Part shown: one piece after another, positions 25,565-34,493 of the stretch
Layout: every line of letters starts with the position of its first letter
Position numbering within the stretch: the first letter of the stretch is position 1
Origin: CAZPWF01 sp964610775
Lineage (GTDB): Bacteria; Patescibacteriota; Saccharimonadia; Saccharimonadales; JACQNP01
Length of the DNA: 64,000 bases
Assembly: GCA_964610775.1 (NCBI GenBank)
Contig: CAZSZC010000002.1
Span: 35,821-99,820 of the forward strand
Direction of reading: 5' to 3'
Translations under genes and position numbers: made by a program
Notes under the pieces: generated by a model
Databases searched by the model: none
What the model was told of the DNA's origin: nothing
The model's input: the letters and a program-made list of their open reading frames with translations, nothing else

Positions 25565-26476
25565 CTAAACTTTGGCTTTACCCACCGCGTTAAACAAATC
25601 TAATTTCTCTTCAACCACTAACTGGACGGCACTAATAACTTCACCCATGAGCTTAACTACTGCGTATTCTGATGGATTTTCCTTAAGTACTTTTTCTAGA
25701 GTGTTTCGGTAAGCTACCCGCATATCACTATTTATATTAATCTTGCTAACACCTACTTTTACTGCTTCTTGAAAATAAAATCCTGGCGTTCCACTGCCAC
25801 CATGAAGCGAAATATTACAAGTTGTAGCCTTTCTAAGATCTCTAAGTAAATCAATATCAAGCTTCTTAGGAACAGGATACTTGCCATGCAAATTACCGAT
25901 GGCTGCCGCATATGTATCTATGCCCGTAGCTTCCACAAACGACCTCATATCTTCTGGTGTACTAAAAGTCTTCTTTATCTCATTGTAGTCAATTTTTTCA
26001 GTATGAAGATTTGATGAACCACCAAAGTAGTGTGGTTCACTCTCAACAATAGCGCCAGTTAGTCGTGCATATTCAACTACTTGACGTGTTTCAGTAATAA
26101 TCTCATCTAAAGTAGCGTCTCGACGAGCCTGGCTTATATCGATATGAATAAACTCAAAACCAGCCTCAATACCAGCAATAGCAGCAGCTACTGTTGGACT
26201 ATGATCAAGATTAATGTAGATCTCGATACCTAATTCTTGTTTATAGTTGTCGACCATGTCTCGAACATTTTCAAGCCCCAAAGCATCAACTTCACCCTGA
26301 CTAACCTCTACCATCAATGGAGCCTGCTTAGCTGCCGCTGCTCGTGCGATAGCTATAAGCGTATCCTGGTTATCAATATTAAACGCGCCTAAGGCGAAAT
26401 GCTCAGTACGTGCCCTGTGCATAGCATCACGGGCCTGCTGACAATTTCTTCTCATTTGTTCCAAGCTTAATGCCAC
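25565..26476 (-). CDS. fba: class II fructose-bisphosphate aldolase family
   Basis: Zinc-dependent aldolase splitting fructose-1,6-bisphosphate. It shows ALGAFNIDNQDTL, INLDHSPTV with the catalytic Asp and zinc-binding His, SEPHYFGGSSN, AAAIGNLHGKYP and SLHGGSGTPG. The 303-residue length fits. A related specificity (tagatose- or other ketose-bisphosphate) cannot be excluded. The start is GTG after a GGAGAG ribosome-binding site. It is next to the split transketolase, consistent with C3/C6/C5 sugar exchange. Confidence 0.9.
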   Translation of the reverse strand: MALSLEQMRRNCQQARDAMHRARTEHFALGAFNIDNQDTLIAIARAAAAKQAPLMVEVSQGEVDALGLENVRDMVDNYKQELGIEIYINLDHSPTVAAAIAGIEAGFEFIHIDISQARRDATLDEIITETRQVVEYARLTGAIVESEPHYFGGSSNLHTEKIDYNEIKKTFSTPEDMRSFVEATGIDTYAAAIGNLHGKYPVPKKLDIDLLRDLRKATTCNISLHGGSGTPGFYFQEAVKVGVSKININSDMRVAYRNTLEKVLKENPSEYAVVKLMGEVISAVQLVVEEKLDLFNAVGKAKV

Positions 26477-26488
26477 AACTCTCTCCTT

Positions 26489-27469
26489 TTATTCACTCGT
26501 AATTACCATTTTATGAGCAGCCAAAGCTATGTGCTTTGCCGTTAGCCCGAAGTGTTCCATGAGCTCATCAGGCCTGCCTGATTCACCAAAACGATCACGA
26601 ATCCCGATTCTTTTAACCGGAACGGGGAACTCTTCACTCAATAGTTCACATACCGCACCACCAAGACCGCCATTTATTTGGCCTTCTTCGAGAGTGATAA
26701 CCTTTTTGGTTTTTTTAACGCTTTGCAGAACAGTAACCGCATCCAATGGTTTTATAGTTGGGCAATGTACTACCTCTACATCAATACCATCCTTAAACAG
26801 CATCTCAGCCGCAGCCAGCGCATGATATGTCATAGTGCCGGTACTAATCAGCGTTATATCATCCCCTTTGGCATACACATAGGCTTTACCAATTTCAAAT
26901 GGTGTTTTTTCGGTGCTAATAATTGGCGTTGCCTCGCGAGCTAGACGTAGATATGCTGGCCGCTTATCTTGTGCTAGTGCCATAGTTGCACGCTCCGCCT
27001 CTAAGCTATCACCAGGAGCTATGACGACCATGTTTGGTAATACGCGCATAAGAGCAATGTCTTCGAGCATTTGGTGTGTAGCACCATCAGGGCCGACCGA
27101 AACACCTGCGTGAGAGCCTACAACACGAACTGGCTGATCGTTTAGGCAAATAGTTGTACGTATTTGCTCCCAGTTCCTACCCGGGCTAAAGGCTGCATAA
27201 CTGCTCACAAATGGAATCTTACCCATAGCAGCTAGGCCAGAAGCTACGGTTACAAGATTCTGCTCTGCTACACCTACTTCTACAAAACGGTCCGGAAAGG
27301 CATCCTTAAACAAACTCATCTGAGTTGAATCTGTTAAATCCGCGCATGCGGCAACCACACGTTCATCCTGTTTCCCGGCCTCTAACAAACCCCTACCAAA
27401 CCCTTTTCTTATTGGCTCACTTGTTACACTACTAGATAAAACATCCTCTACAAGAAACAGACTACTCAT
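26489..27469 (-). CDS. transketolase, C-terminal half
   Basis: Second half of a split transketolase (pyrimidine-binding and C-terminal domains), 326 residues. It contains the pyrimidine-side Glu region in VGVAEQNLV, SSYAAFSPGRNWEQIRT, and GATHQMLEDIALMR. It would pair with the N-half to move two-carbon units between sugar phosphates using thiamine diphosphate. It overlaps the N-half gene by 8 nt, so the two are translationally coupled and made in equal amounts. A DXS-like synthase is less likely given the neighbours. Confidence 0.93.
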   Translation of the reverse strand: MSSLFLVEDVLSSSVTSEPIRKGFGRGLLEAGKQDERVVAACADLTDSTQMSLFKDAFPDRFVEVGVAEQNLVTVASGLAAMGKIPFVSSYAAFSPGRNWEQIRTTICLNDQPVRVVGSHAGVSVGPDGATHQMLEDIALMRVLPNMVVIAPGDSLEAERATMALAQDKRPAYLRLAREATPIISTEKTPFEIGKAYVYAKGDDITLISTGTMTYHALAAAEMLFKDGIDVEVVHCPTIKPLDAVTVLQSVKKTKKVITLEEGQINGGLGGAVCELLSEEFPVPVKRIGIRDRFGESGRPDELMEHFGLTAKHIALAAHKMVITSE

Positions 27470-28325
27470 GTTCTCCCCTTATTTTACCTTTTAGGGTCCT
27501 TAGTTCGTGTAGTGCTTTTTTGGCTTGCTCGCTATCCGGCGGCTTACCATGCCAACTAAAATCATATTCCATAAAATCAACACCTTTGCCTGGTATTGTA
27601 TGTGCAATAATCATGACCGGCTTTTCTGTCATAGCTCTCGCCATAGCACAAGCATCAATGAATTGCTCGATATTATTACCATCTACTTCTATAACATGCC
27701 AGCCAAAAGCCTCCCACTTTGCTTTTAGGTCTTCCAGTGGCATGACTTGCTCAACCGGTCCGTCGATTTGAATATTGTTTCTATCGATAATTCCAATAAT
27801 GTTGCTAAGTTTATACTTACTGGCCAGCATGGCTGCTTCCCATATATTGCCTTCGTCCAGTTCGCCATCGCCCATAACCACATACACCCAGCGATGGTTA
27901 TCTTTGTTCATGCGCATTGCTAACGCCATTCCACTAGCTTGGCTCAAGCCACAGCCTAAAGGACCACTTGTATTTTCCATTCCAGGGAGTTTCATGCGTT
28001 CAGGGTGTCCTTGTAGCCTTGATCCAAATTGACGTAAAGTCATTAGCTCTTTCGTATCAAAGTAACCAGCGTGCGCCATGGCTGCATAACGAACCGGCAC
28101 ACAATGACCATTACTTAACAGTAAAATATCGCGCTCAGCCCAATCTGGCTTGGTTGGATCGTGTTTTAATACATCGAAGTATAGAGCTGTGAAAATATCT
28201 GCTAGCCCCAGAGGGCCAGCGCTATGTCCACTTCCAGCATGCTCCAACATTTTAATAATATCCTGCCGAATATCATTAGCTTTGAGCTCGAGCTCTTCAA
28301 CCGAGTAAGTTTTTACTTTAGACAT
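27462..28325 (-). CDS. transketolase, N-terminal half
   Basis: First half of the split enzyme (thiamine diphosphate-binding domain), 287 residues. It shows LEHAGSGHSAGPLGLADIFTALY, LSNGHCVPVRYA, the diphosphate-binding VMGDGELDEGNIWEAA ending with IIGIIDRNN, and HTIPGKGVDFME. Splitting of transketolase into two genes is common in archaea and in several bacterial lineages, including CPR. It lies 11 nt after the epimerase gene. Confidence 0.93.
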   Translation of the reverse strand: MSKVKTYSVEELELKANDIRQDIIKMLEHAGSGHSAGPLGLADIFTALYFDVLKHDPTKPDWAERDILLLSNGHCVPVRYAAMAHAGYFDTKELMTLRQFGSRLQGHPERMKLPGMENTSGPLGCGLSQASGMALAMRMNKDNHRWVYVVMGDGELDEGNIWEAAMLASKYKLSNIIGIIDRNNIQIDGPVEQVMPLEDLKAKWEAFGWHVIEVDGNNIEQFIDACAMARAMTEKPVMIIAHTIPGKGVDFMEYDFSWHGKPPDSEQAKKALHELRTLKGKIRGEHE

Positions 28326-28336
28326 ATTGGTTATGA

Positions 28337-28966
28337 TTATAACAAAGAGCTTGCTATGTTCTGAAAAGCTTTTTCTTTATCACTGCTACCTTGAATAAAA
28401 CCACCGACGTTTAGTACATCAATGCCGCCTTCAACGATTTGTTGGGCATTCTTATCGTTAATTCCACCATCCCAACCAATTTCTACATCTGGATATTCAT
28501 TTTTTATTTCATGAACCTTACTCAACAACCCCATGTCTGCTACGCCGCCATGCCTACCTAAATCACCACTAAATACCAAGATGTGATCGAAACTATGCAT
28601 TATTTGGAAAATATTTTTTGCTGGGGTATCTTGAAGAACCGCTAACCCAACCTTTATGCCTTCTTTATGTAGTAGACCAGCGAACTCCATATGATGCACA
28701 TCTGCTTCGGCCTGAATAATAACCATACTGGGCCGTAGCTTAATTAGCCAATCAAGGTAATTGGCGGGGTTCTGATACATAAGATGTATGTCCACGACTT
28801 GATGACTTGGCAGCCAAATGCGTGATAATTCTGGTGAAGTCGTGGGCGCAAATAGACCATCCATAAGATCAATATGAACTCGTTGGGCGAAATTAATTCC
28901 TTCCAACTGCTCACGATATTCGTGTAGATCACAGGCCGTTACAGTTGGACAAATCGTAGTCTTCAT
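28337..28966 (-). CDS. ribulose-phosphate 3-epimerase-like protein
   Basis: TIM-barrel protein, 209 residues, expected to interconvert ribulose- and xylulose-5-phosphate. The metal ligands are kept: VHIDLMDG (His and Asp), VDIHLM (His) and GWDGGIND (Asp). Yet the N-terminal SPSxLSAD motif reads CPTVTACD, and the usual NPGFGGQ phosphate loop reads SGDLGRHGG. It may be a diverged Rpe or an epimerase for a related sugar. It overlaps rpiB by 4 nt (ATGA) and precedes transketolase, supporting a pentose-phosphate role. Confidence 0.82.
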   Translation of the reverse strand: MKTTICPTVTACDLHEYREQLEGINFAQRVHIDLMDGLFAPTTSPELSRIWLPSHQVVDIHLMYQNPANYLDWLIKLRPSMVIIQAEADVHHMEFAGLLHKEGIKVGLAVLQDTPAKNIFQIMHSFDHILVFSGDLGRHGGVADMGLLSKVHEIKNEYPDVEIGWDGGINDKNAQQIVEGGIDVLNVGGFIQGSSDKEKAFQNIASSLL

Positions 28967-29406
28967 AATTCGTCTAGTTCTTTAATACGGCGCCTAAAAC
29001 GAGATGCATTGGCAAATGGAGTATTAAGCCAAGTTTCAACAATCACTTTTAGTTCGCCTTTTTCTAGCGCATTTGCGGGTAAGCATAATACATTACTGTC
29101 ATCATCATTACGGGCTGCACGAACAGATTCTCGATCATAACCAAGACAAGCACGTATGCCCTTAAAGCGATTAGCCGCCATACACATGCCCTGACCGCTA
29201 CCGCACAACAAAATGCCTCGAGTTTCTATATCTTTATCAGACAATACATTCGTAACTACTTTTTGAGCAAATAATGGAAAGTCATCTTCAGGGTCTAGCT
29301 TCTTGTCACCGTCATCAACTACTGAATATCCAGCACTACGCAAATAACTTACTAAGTCATTACGAAACCGGAACCCGTTATGGTCAGCCCCAACAAATAT
29401 TTTCAC
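28963..29406 (-). CDS. rpiB: ribose-5-phosphate isomerase B
   Basis: Interconverts ribose-5-phosphate and ribulose-5-phosphate. It shows GADHNGFRFRNDLVSYL at the N-terminus and the active-site ILLCGSGQGMCMAANRFKG with the catalytic Cys, then ACLGYDRESVRAARNDDDSNVLCLPA. 147 residues is the family length. It lies between gap and the epimerase gene with tight spacing (6 nt after gap). Confidence 0.95.
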   Translation of the reverse strand: MKIFVGADHNGFRFRNDLVSYLRSAGYSVVDDGDKKLDPEDDFPLFAQKVVTNVLSDKDIETRGILLCGSGQGMCMAANRFKGIRACLGYDRESVRAARNDDDSNVLCLPANALEKGELKVIVETWLNTPFANASRFRRRIKELDEL

Positions 29407-29412
29407 ATCACC

Positions 29413-30429
29413 CTACTTACTGTGAAGTATTCGGCCAACATCAGACACAACCTCGATCAATCGATTGCTGTAACCCCACTCATTATCGTACCAAGCAACA
29501 ACTTTTAGCATATTATCGCCAATAACTTTGGTTAAGTTTAGATCCACGATAGCTGAATGACTATTACCTATGAAATCACTGGACACTAACTCTTCATCTG
29601 TCACATCCAAAATCCCTTGATAGAAGGGTTCTTTTGCTGCTGCTCTAAATACATCATTAACCGCGTCAACCGTGACAGGTTTTTTGGTGATTATCACAAA
29701 ATCACTGAGTGAAACAACACTGGTAGGAACACGAACACTTAAACCTCCAAATATACCCTTAATAGCCGGGAATGCTTCGCCAGCGGCTATCGATGCGCCA
29801 GTTGTGGTTGGCACTATATTCTCAGCAGCATTTCTTGCCTCTCGCAAGTCTTTAGATGGACCGTCTTGAAGTGACTGACTAGCGGTATAGCTATGCACGG
29901 TTGTCATCATAGCCTTATCAATTCCGAAATGGCTTTCTACGACTGCAGCTACGGGAGTAATACAGTTAGTGGTACAACTAGCGTTACTAATAATGTCGCC
30001 AGCTCCTTGGAGCTGGTCTTCATTAACACCCAAAACTATAGTGGTGGCACCCTCACCCTTTGCTGGTGCAGATATAACAACTCTTTTAGCGCCAGCGTCT
30101 ATATGCGCGCGAGCCTTGGCAGGATCAACAAAAAAACCAGTCGATTCAATAACTACGTCTATATCATGCTTCTTCCAAGGCAATAGCGATGGGTCGCGCT
30201 CAGCAAAGACCGTAATATGTTTACCTTCTACTATTATGCCCTTTTCGTCATAATCAACATCTTTAGCATAAGCACCATAGTTACTGTCGTGCTTTAATAA
30301 GTGTGCTAGGGTTTTCATGTCGGTTAGATCATTAATAGCAACAATCTCGATGTCAGTACGATCAAAAGCCACCTTGAAGGCATTGCGTCCAATTCGTCCA
30401 AAACCGTTAATTGCAATCCGTGTTTTCAT
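29413..30429 (-). CDS. gap: glyceraldehyde-3-phosphate dehydrogenase
   Basis: Converts glyceraldehyde-3-phosphate to 1,3-bisphosphoglycerate with NAD. It shows INGFGRIGRNAFK, the catalytic SNASCTTNCITPVA, VHSYTASQSLQDGPSKDLR and WYDNEWGYSNRL. 338 residues. It is the first gene of the sugar-phosphate cluster, after a GGGGGTGAGG ribosome-binding site and a TATACT -10-like element, so it has a real leader, unlike many genes here. Confidence 0.97.
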   Translation of the reverse strand: MKTRIAINGFGRIGRNAFKVAFDRTDIEIVAINDLTDMKTLAHLLKHDSNYGAYAKDVDYDEKGIIVEGKHITVFAERDPSLLPWKKHDIDVVIESTGFFVDPAKARAHIDAGAKRVVISAPAKGEGATTIVLGVNEDQLQGAGDIISNASCTTNCITPVAAVVESHFGIDKAMMTTVHSYTASQSLQDGPSKDLREARNAAENIVPTTTGASIAAGEAFPAIKGIFGGLSVRVPTSVVSLSDFVIITKKPVTVDAVNDVFRAAAKEPFYQGILDVTDEELVSSDFIGNSHSAIVDLNLTKVIGDNMLKVVAWYDNEWGYSNRLIEVVSDVGRILHSK

Positions 30430-30542
30430 ACCTCACCCCCTAAAATAAGTATAGTATTAAATGTCTAAGCCAATTATATACCGCTTACGGCTATAGAAAA
30501 AGTAATTATCATAATGCGTCTAACAACTACCAAATAACTGTC

Positions 30543-30567
30543 ATCAAGCGGGTACTTTTCGCTTGAT
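30543..30567. other. 8-bp hairpin between ppa and gap
   Basis: ATCAAGCG and CGCTTGAT form a perfect stem around a 9-nt loop. It lies just past the ppa stop on the minus strand and upstream of the gap promoter. It has no U-tract in either direction, so it may be a weak terminator, an mRNA stabiliser, or an operator. Confidence 0.4.
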
Positions 30568-30585
30568 TATATAAGTGAGCGATAC

Positions 30586-31116
30586 TTACTGATCACTCCA
30601 GCGCTTAACACACTCAAATATTATTTTCTTTGCATCTTCTATATTACCCCAGCCCAAAACCTTAGTCGTGCCTGGCTTCTTTAGATCTTTATAGTGGTTA
30701 AAATGATGCTCGATTTTCAACTTCCATTGTTCATGTAATTGATCTTCACCTTTTATCTGGTCGCCAGTATTTCGATCATCCTCTGGAACACATACAATTT
30801 TATGGTCCATCTCGCCATCGTCTTCGAAATTCAACACACCAACTACTCGAGCTTTTAGATAAACTCCAGTCGGAATTGGGTCGTTAGTTATTACTAAGGT
30901 ATCGAGTTCATCACCGTCCTCATCTAAGGTTTGGGGTATAAAACCATAATTAACCGGTTTTGCAAAAATACTTGGCTCTACCCTATCTAGCTGAAAAACT
31001 GCTAACTCACGATTCCATTCAATTTTTAGAGTTGACCATTTGGGAATTTCAATAACTGTATTTATAACCCCGCCGTCAACATCTCCAGCATCTAATATTT
31101 TGTTGTAATCTGCCAC
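30586..31116 (-). CDS. ppa: inorganic pyrophosphatase
   Basis: Soluble family I pyrophosphatase, driving biosynthetic reactions by removing PPi. It shows VIEIPKWSTLKIEW, NYGFIPQTL, the metal-binding DEDGDELDTLVIT, and HHFNHYKDLKKPG. 176 residues. The start is GTG behind a GGAGG ribosome-binding site. Confidence 0.96.
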   Translation of the reverse strand: MADYNKILDAGDVDGGVINTVIEIPKWSTLKIEWNRELAVFQLDRVEPSIFAKPVNYGFIPQTLDEDGDELDTLVITNDPIPTGVYLKARVVGVLNFEDDGEMDHKIVCVPEDDRNTGDQIKGEDQLHEQWKLKIEHHFNHYKDLKKPGTTKVLGWGNIEDAKKIIFECVKRWSDQ

Positions 31117-31163
31117 TTACGACCTCCTTATATCATGGATTATTGTACACTAGATACTAACAT

Positions 31164-31877
31164 ATGAAAGTTATTGGACACCGCGGCGCGGCGGGATTAG
31201 CGCTTGAAAATACATTGGCAAGTTTTGAGCTCGCTAAACTCATCGGGGTTGATGCAATCGAACTTGATATCAGACTCACACTAGACCAACAACTAGTAGT
31301 TGTTCATGACGGCGACCTAAAAAGAATCAGCGGCAATAACCTTACAATTAAATCTCACAATTACAAGCAAATATCATCGATAACACTTCGTGATGGACAA
31401 TCTAGGATACCTACATTGGAATCCGTCATGCAAATAACCGACAATGTACCATTAATAATCGAGATAAAGGCCGAGAATTGCGTACAGCCTTTGGTAGAGT
31501 TGTTAGAAAAACACTCTTCACGAGAAATAGTTATTGTTTCATTCAAACATAACGAACTTTCGAAGCTCCGACAACTATTGCCAGACTATAAAATATATGT
31601 CAACGAGCAGACAAAGCCTATTGAAATTATTCAGATCGCCCGGCGCATGAAGCTGAATGGCATTGGCCTAAACTACTGGCTACTAAACCCTCTCACTTAC
31701 TGGGCGGCCAAGAGAAACAAGATTGATATTTTTGTATATACTGTTAATAACCGATTAATTGGACGAATGATTAACTTTTTGTACCCAGACGTTGCAATAT
31801 GCACCGATCATCCTGAATATTTCATAAAAAATGCCTACCCACTGGAAGAAAACATAACTAATAATGGGCTCGGGTAA
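31164..31877 (+). CDS. glycerophosphodiester phosphodiesterase
   Basis: TIM-barrel enzyme that hydrolyses glycerophosphodiesters to glycerol-3-phosphate and an alcohol. It shows IGHRGAAGLALENTLASFELA (catalytic His and metal Glu), DAIELDIRLT, VVVHDGDLKRISG, PLIIEIKAE, and VYTVNN near the end. No signal peptide, so cytoplasmic. 237 residues. The reductase-like gene follows after 3 nt, probably one mRNA; together with the probable phosphatidyltransferase it points to recycling of scavenged lipids. Confidence 0.92.
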   Translation: MKVIGHRGAAGLALENTLASFELAKLIGVDAIELDIRLTLDQQLVVVHDGDLKRISGNNLTIKSHNYKQISSITLRDGQSRIPTLESVMQITDNVPLIIEIKAENCVQPLVELLEKHSSREIVIVSFKHNELSKLRQLLPDYKIYVNEQTKPIEIIQIARRMKLNGIGLNYWLLNPLTYWAAKRNKIDIFVYTVNNRLIGRMINFLYPDVAICTDHPEYFIKNAYPLEENITNNGLG

Positions 31878-31880
31878 ATT

Positions 31881-32564
31881 ATGGAAGTAGTATTTGACCA
31901 CAAGCAAAAATTAAACTCCGAAATAACTAGTTATTTTTTTGTGCCATCAAAACCCTTACACTATATTGCTGGTCAGTTTATAGAACTTACACTACCAATT
32001 GCAGGCAATGCATCTGAAAAAAACCGTTGGTTTACTCTTTCGTCATCTCCAACCGAAAAACTATTATCAATAACAACCAGACACCCGAGAGACTTATCAA
32101 ATTTTAAGAAACATCTGGCTAAAATGAAGCCTGGCGATGTGGCTCACATGAGTCAAGCTATGGGTGATTTCGTACTCCCAAAGGATCCACAAATTCCATT
32201 GGTATTTGTGGCTGCTGGGATTGGTATAACGCCCATGCGAAGCATGCTAGCTAGCCAGATTGAATCACGTCAAAAAAGACACATAAACACCCTTTACTTT
32301 GTTAAGTCTCATGCTGATGCCTGTTTTGTAGATCTCCTAAAATCAACAAGTACAACACTGGATATAATTGTCACCAAATCGAAAAATAGCATCAGTTCAA
32401 TGATAGAGAATATTCATGATTACTCAAGCACTAATGGATTTGAGCATGTTTATTTATCTGGTCCCGAGCCACTTGTCGAGAACTTGAGTAATCATCTATC
32501 GAATGAAGGCTATCGAGATTATCGATTACATACCGACTTTTTCCCTGGCTATAACCATATATAG
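31881..32564 (+). CDS. FNR-type FAD/NAD(P)-binding oxidoreductase
   Basis: A stand-alone ferredoxin-reductase-like flavoprotein of 227 residues. The FAD part has YIAGQFIELTLP and RWFTLSSSP; the NAD(P) part has FVAAGIGITPMRSML and YLSGPEPLVENL. There is no iron-sulphur or membrane domain. It would pass electrons from NAD(P)H to flavin or a partner. It is related in fold to the larger protein encoded at 60491-61570. Its partner is unknown; it is coupled to the GDPD gene. Confidence 0.85.
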   Translation: MEVVFDHKQKLNSEITSYFFVPSKPLHYIAGQFIELTLPIAGNASEKNRWFTLSSSPTEKLLSITTRHPRDLSNFKKHLAKMKPGDVAHMSQAMGDFVLPKDPQIPLVFVAAGIGITPMRSMLASQIESRQKRHINTLYFVKSHADACFVDLLKSTSTTLDIIVTKSKNSISSMIENIHDYSSTNGFEHVYLSGPEPLVENLSNHLSNEGYRDYRLHTDFFPGYNHI

Positions 32565-32572
32565 CCCTGGGA

Positions 32573-33070
32573 TCAATCAGGAATATCGAAATCTATAAGT
32601 TTTCGTTGGACTGCAATATATTGCTCGATCTCCGAATCAGATAAATCAAACAACCAGTACCGCATTGCATGCAAAATTGATTGCTCAGCATCATAGGCTA
32701 GTTTTTTACCACTTCGAGTTATTATTAAGTATTTAACCCGGCGGTCTTTAGAAGACACCTTTTGACGAACTAACGATCGTTTCACTAAATCTTTAACCAA
32801 TCCAACGGCTTGTGGAGTATTAACATCAAATACTTCCCCGATTCTAGTAACTGTGAATTCTCCGGATTCATCATTAGCAAGAGTGTTAATTATAGTCCAA
32901 TCTGTTACAGTCAGACCAAATTGTTTAATAGCCCTAGCCACTACCACGCGCAGCGCCGACTCAGCACGAGCATGTAGCGACAACCACTCAGTAGCATCAA
33001 ATAACCTCTCGGCTTCGAGTCCCGTAGTCGAAACATCGCCCTTTATACGTATTGGCACTTTTAGCGCCAC
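32573..33070 (-). CDS. MarR-family transcription regulator
   Basis: A winged-helix repressor-type protein, 165 residues. It has the LTVTDWTIINTLAND helix-turn-helix region, FDVNTPQAVGLVKDLVKRSLV as the recognition segment, and KVSSKDRRVKYLIITRSG as the wing. It lies 2 nt after trxB on the same strand, suggesting redox- or drug-responsive control of trxB and itself. The N-terminus (MALKVPIRIKGDVSTTG) is slightly longer than usual. Confidence 0.85.
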   Translation of the reverse strand: MALKVPIRIKGDVSTTGLEAERLFDATEWLSLHARAESALRVVVARAIKQFGLTVTDWTIINTLANDESGEFTVTRIGEVFDVNTPQAVGLVKDLVKRSLVRQKVSSKDRRVKYLIITRSGKKLAYDAEQSILHAMRYWLFDLSDSEIEQYIAVQRKLIDFDIPD

Positions 33071-33072
33071 AG

Positions 33073-34014
33073 TTATAGCCCTTCGTATTTATCTTCCAGG
33101 AATTCTCGAATACGTAGTGCAGCAGTTGCACCTTCGCCAGCAGCGCTAGCAATCTGCATGGTCGCACCGCTACGAACATCACCTGCAGCAAATACACCCT
33201 TAATAGAAGTTTGTAGAGTACTGTCGGTCTTGATTAGACCAACTTTGTCTAGCTCTATGCCACTGTTTTCTAAGAATTGAGTATTGGGTAGTAAACCTAT
33301 GAATACAAAAACCCCATCCGTAGGAAACTCTGTTTTTTTGCCATCTTTTTTACCAACCACTTTAACCACCTTATTATCTTCTGCAACTATTTCATCTGTT
33401 GATGTATTAAGATGAACGGTGATTTTATCATTTTTTTCAAGCTCGTGTATTAAGACATCAGAGGCACGCAACTCACTTCTTACCAATAGGTCAATTTTGC
33501 TAGCAAACCTAGTTAAAAATAACGCCTCCTGGACGGCCGAATTACCACCACCAACAACCACTAAATGTTTGTCTCTATAAAATGCTCCATCACATGTAGC
33601 GCAATAATGTACACCCCGAGCATAATATTCAGCCTCTCCCGGAATACCGAGTTTCTTATAATCACTACCAGTGGCTATGAGAACAGCCCTAGCTTTAATT
33701 TCGCCATCAGTAGTTTCTAAACTTTTATAATCACCCTTATCTACGATACTCAAAACCTCGCCTAGGCGAATTTCAGCTCCAAATCTCTCTGCTTGTTGAC
33801 GCAATTCTTCAGATAAATCAAGGCCGGAAACGCCTTTAGCAAAGCCTGGATAATTATCGATCCAGTCAGTTATTGCCGCCAGCCCACCTATAACGCCTTT
33901 TTCATACAAAACAGTATCTATATCTTCGCGCGTAGTATATATAGCCGCAGTTAGTGCTGCTGGCCCCGCACCAACTATTACAACCGGTAATACCTCGTCT
34001 TTGCTCTCACTCAT
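33073..34014 (-). CDS. trxB: thioredoxin reductase
   Basis: NADPH-dependent flavoenzyme that reduces thioredoxin or glutaredoxin-like partners. It shows the FAD-binding VGAGPAALTAAIYT, the redox-active CATCDGAFY, the NADPH-binding VVGGGNSAVQEAL, and GVFAAGDVRSG. 313 residues, complete. It precedes marR with 2 nt between them, and the glutaredoxin gene lies 143 nt upstream. Confidence 0.95.
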   Translation of the reverse strand: MSESKDEVLPVVIVGAGPAALTAAIYTTREDIDTVLYEKGVIGGLAAITDWIDNYPGFAKGVSGLDLSEELRQQAERFGAEIRLGEVLSIVDKGDYKSLETTDGEIKARAVLIATGSDYKKLGIPGEAEYYARGVHYCATCDGAFYRDKHLVVVGGGNSAVQEALFLTRFASKIDLLVRSELRASDVLIHELEKNDKITVHLNTSTDEIVAEDNKVVKVVGKKDGKKTEFPTDGVFVFIGLLPNTQFLENSGIELDKVGLIKTDSTLQTSIKGVFAAGDVRSGATMQIASAAGEGATAALRIREFLEDKYEGL

Positions 34015-34157
34015 AATAATTCTTCATATTGTATCAACAAACCACTGATTCTGTCAGTATGCAAAATTGTTTATTGCAGTAACCTGGCGCCGTAAATAAG
34101 ACTTAGTAATGTGCGACGAGCGCAGAGCGCAAACCGCAGCATCATGCTTGAAATATC
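34015..34157. other. intergenic region with GC-rich patch, no gene seen
   Basis: Between trxB and the glutaredoxin gene. TGATACAAT at the trxB end is a good extended -10 (13 nt before the trxB ATG). The middle has a GC-rich patch with GCGCAGAGCGC that can form small stems and stands out from the AT-rich surroundings. I cannot assign an RNA family. Confidence 0.35.
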
Positions 34158-34406
34158 TTAATTTACTGCGGGGGCAAGCTTAGCTAGATTGTAGCCTACC
34201 ACTACCTCTTTTGACTCGTCTTCCTTTGTTACTATCGTAACTGGCACAGCCAACTGCCCACTTACTTCAAATGCTTCTTTTTGGCGCTCTGGGTGAGTGT
34301 CCAAGTTCACTTCATCATAAGAATAGCCTTTGGCTTGAAGCCACTTCTTTACCATAACGCAGTAAGCACAGGTATTAGTTGTAAATATTGTTATGTTTTT
34401 GACCAT
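34158..34406 (-). CDS. glutaredoxin-like protein
   Basis: Small thiol-disulphide oxidoreductase, 82 residues. The active site is TCAYC near the N-terminus, with the cis-Pro region AVPVTIV. It resembles glutaredoxin or NrdH-type proteins. With trxB close by, it may be the protein that TrxB reduces. An AAGGG ribosome-binding site sits rather far (about 10 nt) before the ATG. Confidence 0.9.
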   Translation of the reverse strand: MVKNITIFTTNTCAYCVMVKKWLQAKGYSYDEVNLDTHPERQKEAFEVSGQLAVPVTIVTKEDESKEVVVGYNLAKLAPAVN

Positions 34407-34493
34407 CGTTTTTACCCTTTTTTAGTTATATATTGATATGCGTTTTAGTGTATATAGTGTTTATGTTTGAGTCAATACCCCCATATGTTGTGT

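Noticed and set aside
30430..30585. Riboswitch upstream of gap
   Set aside because: Only one simple hairpin without U-tract is visible and no known aptamer core could be recognised.
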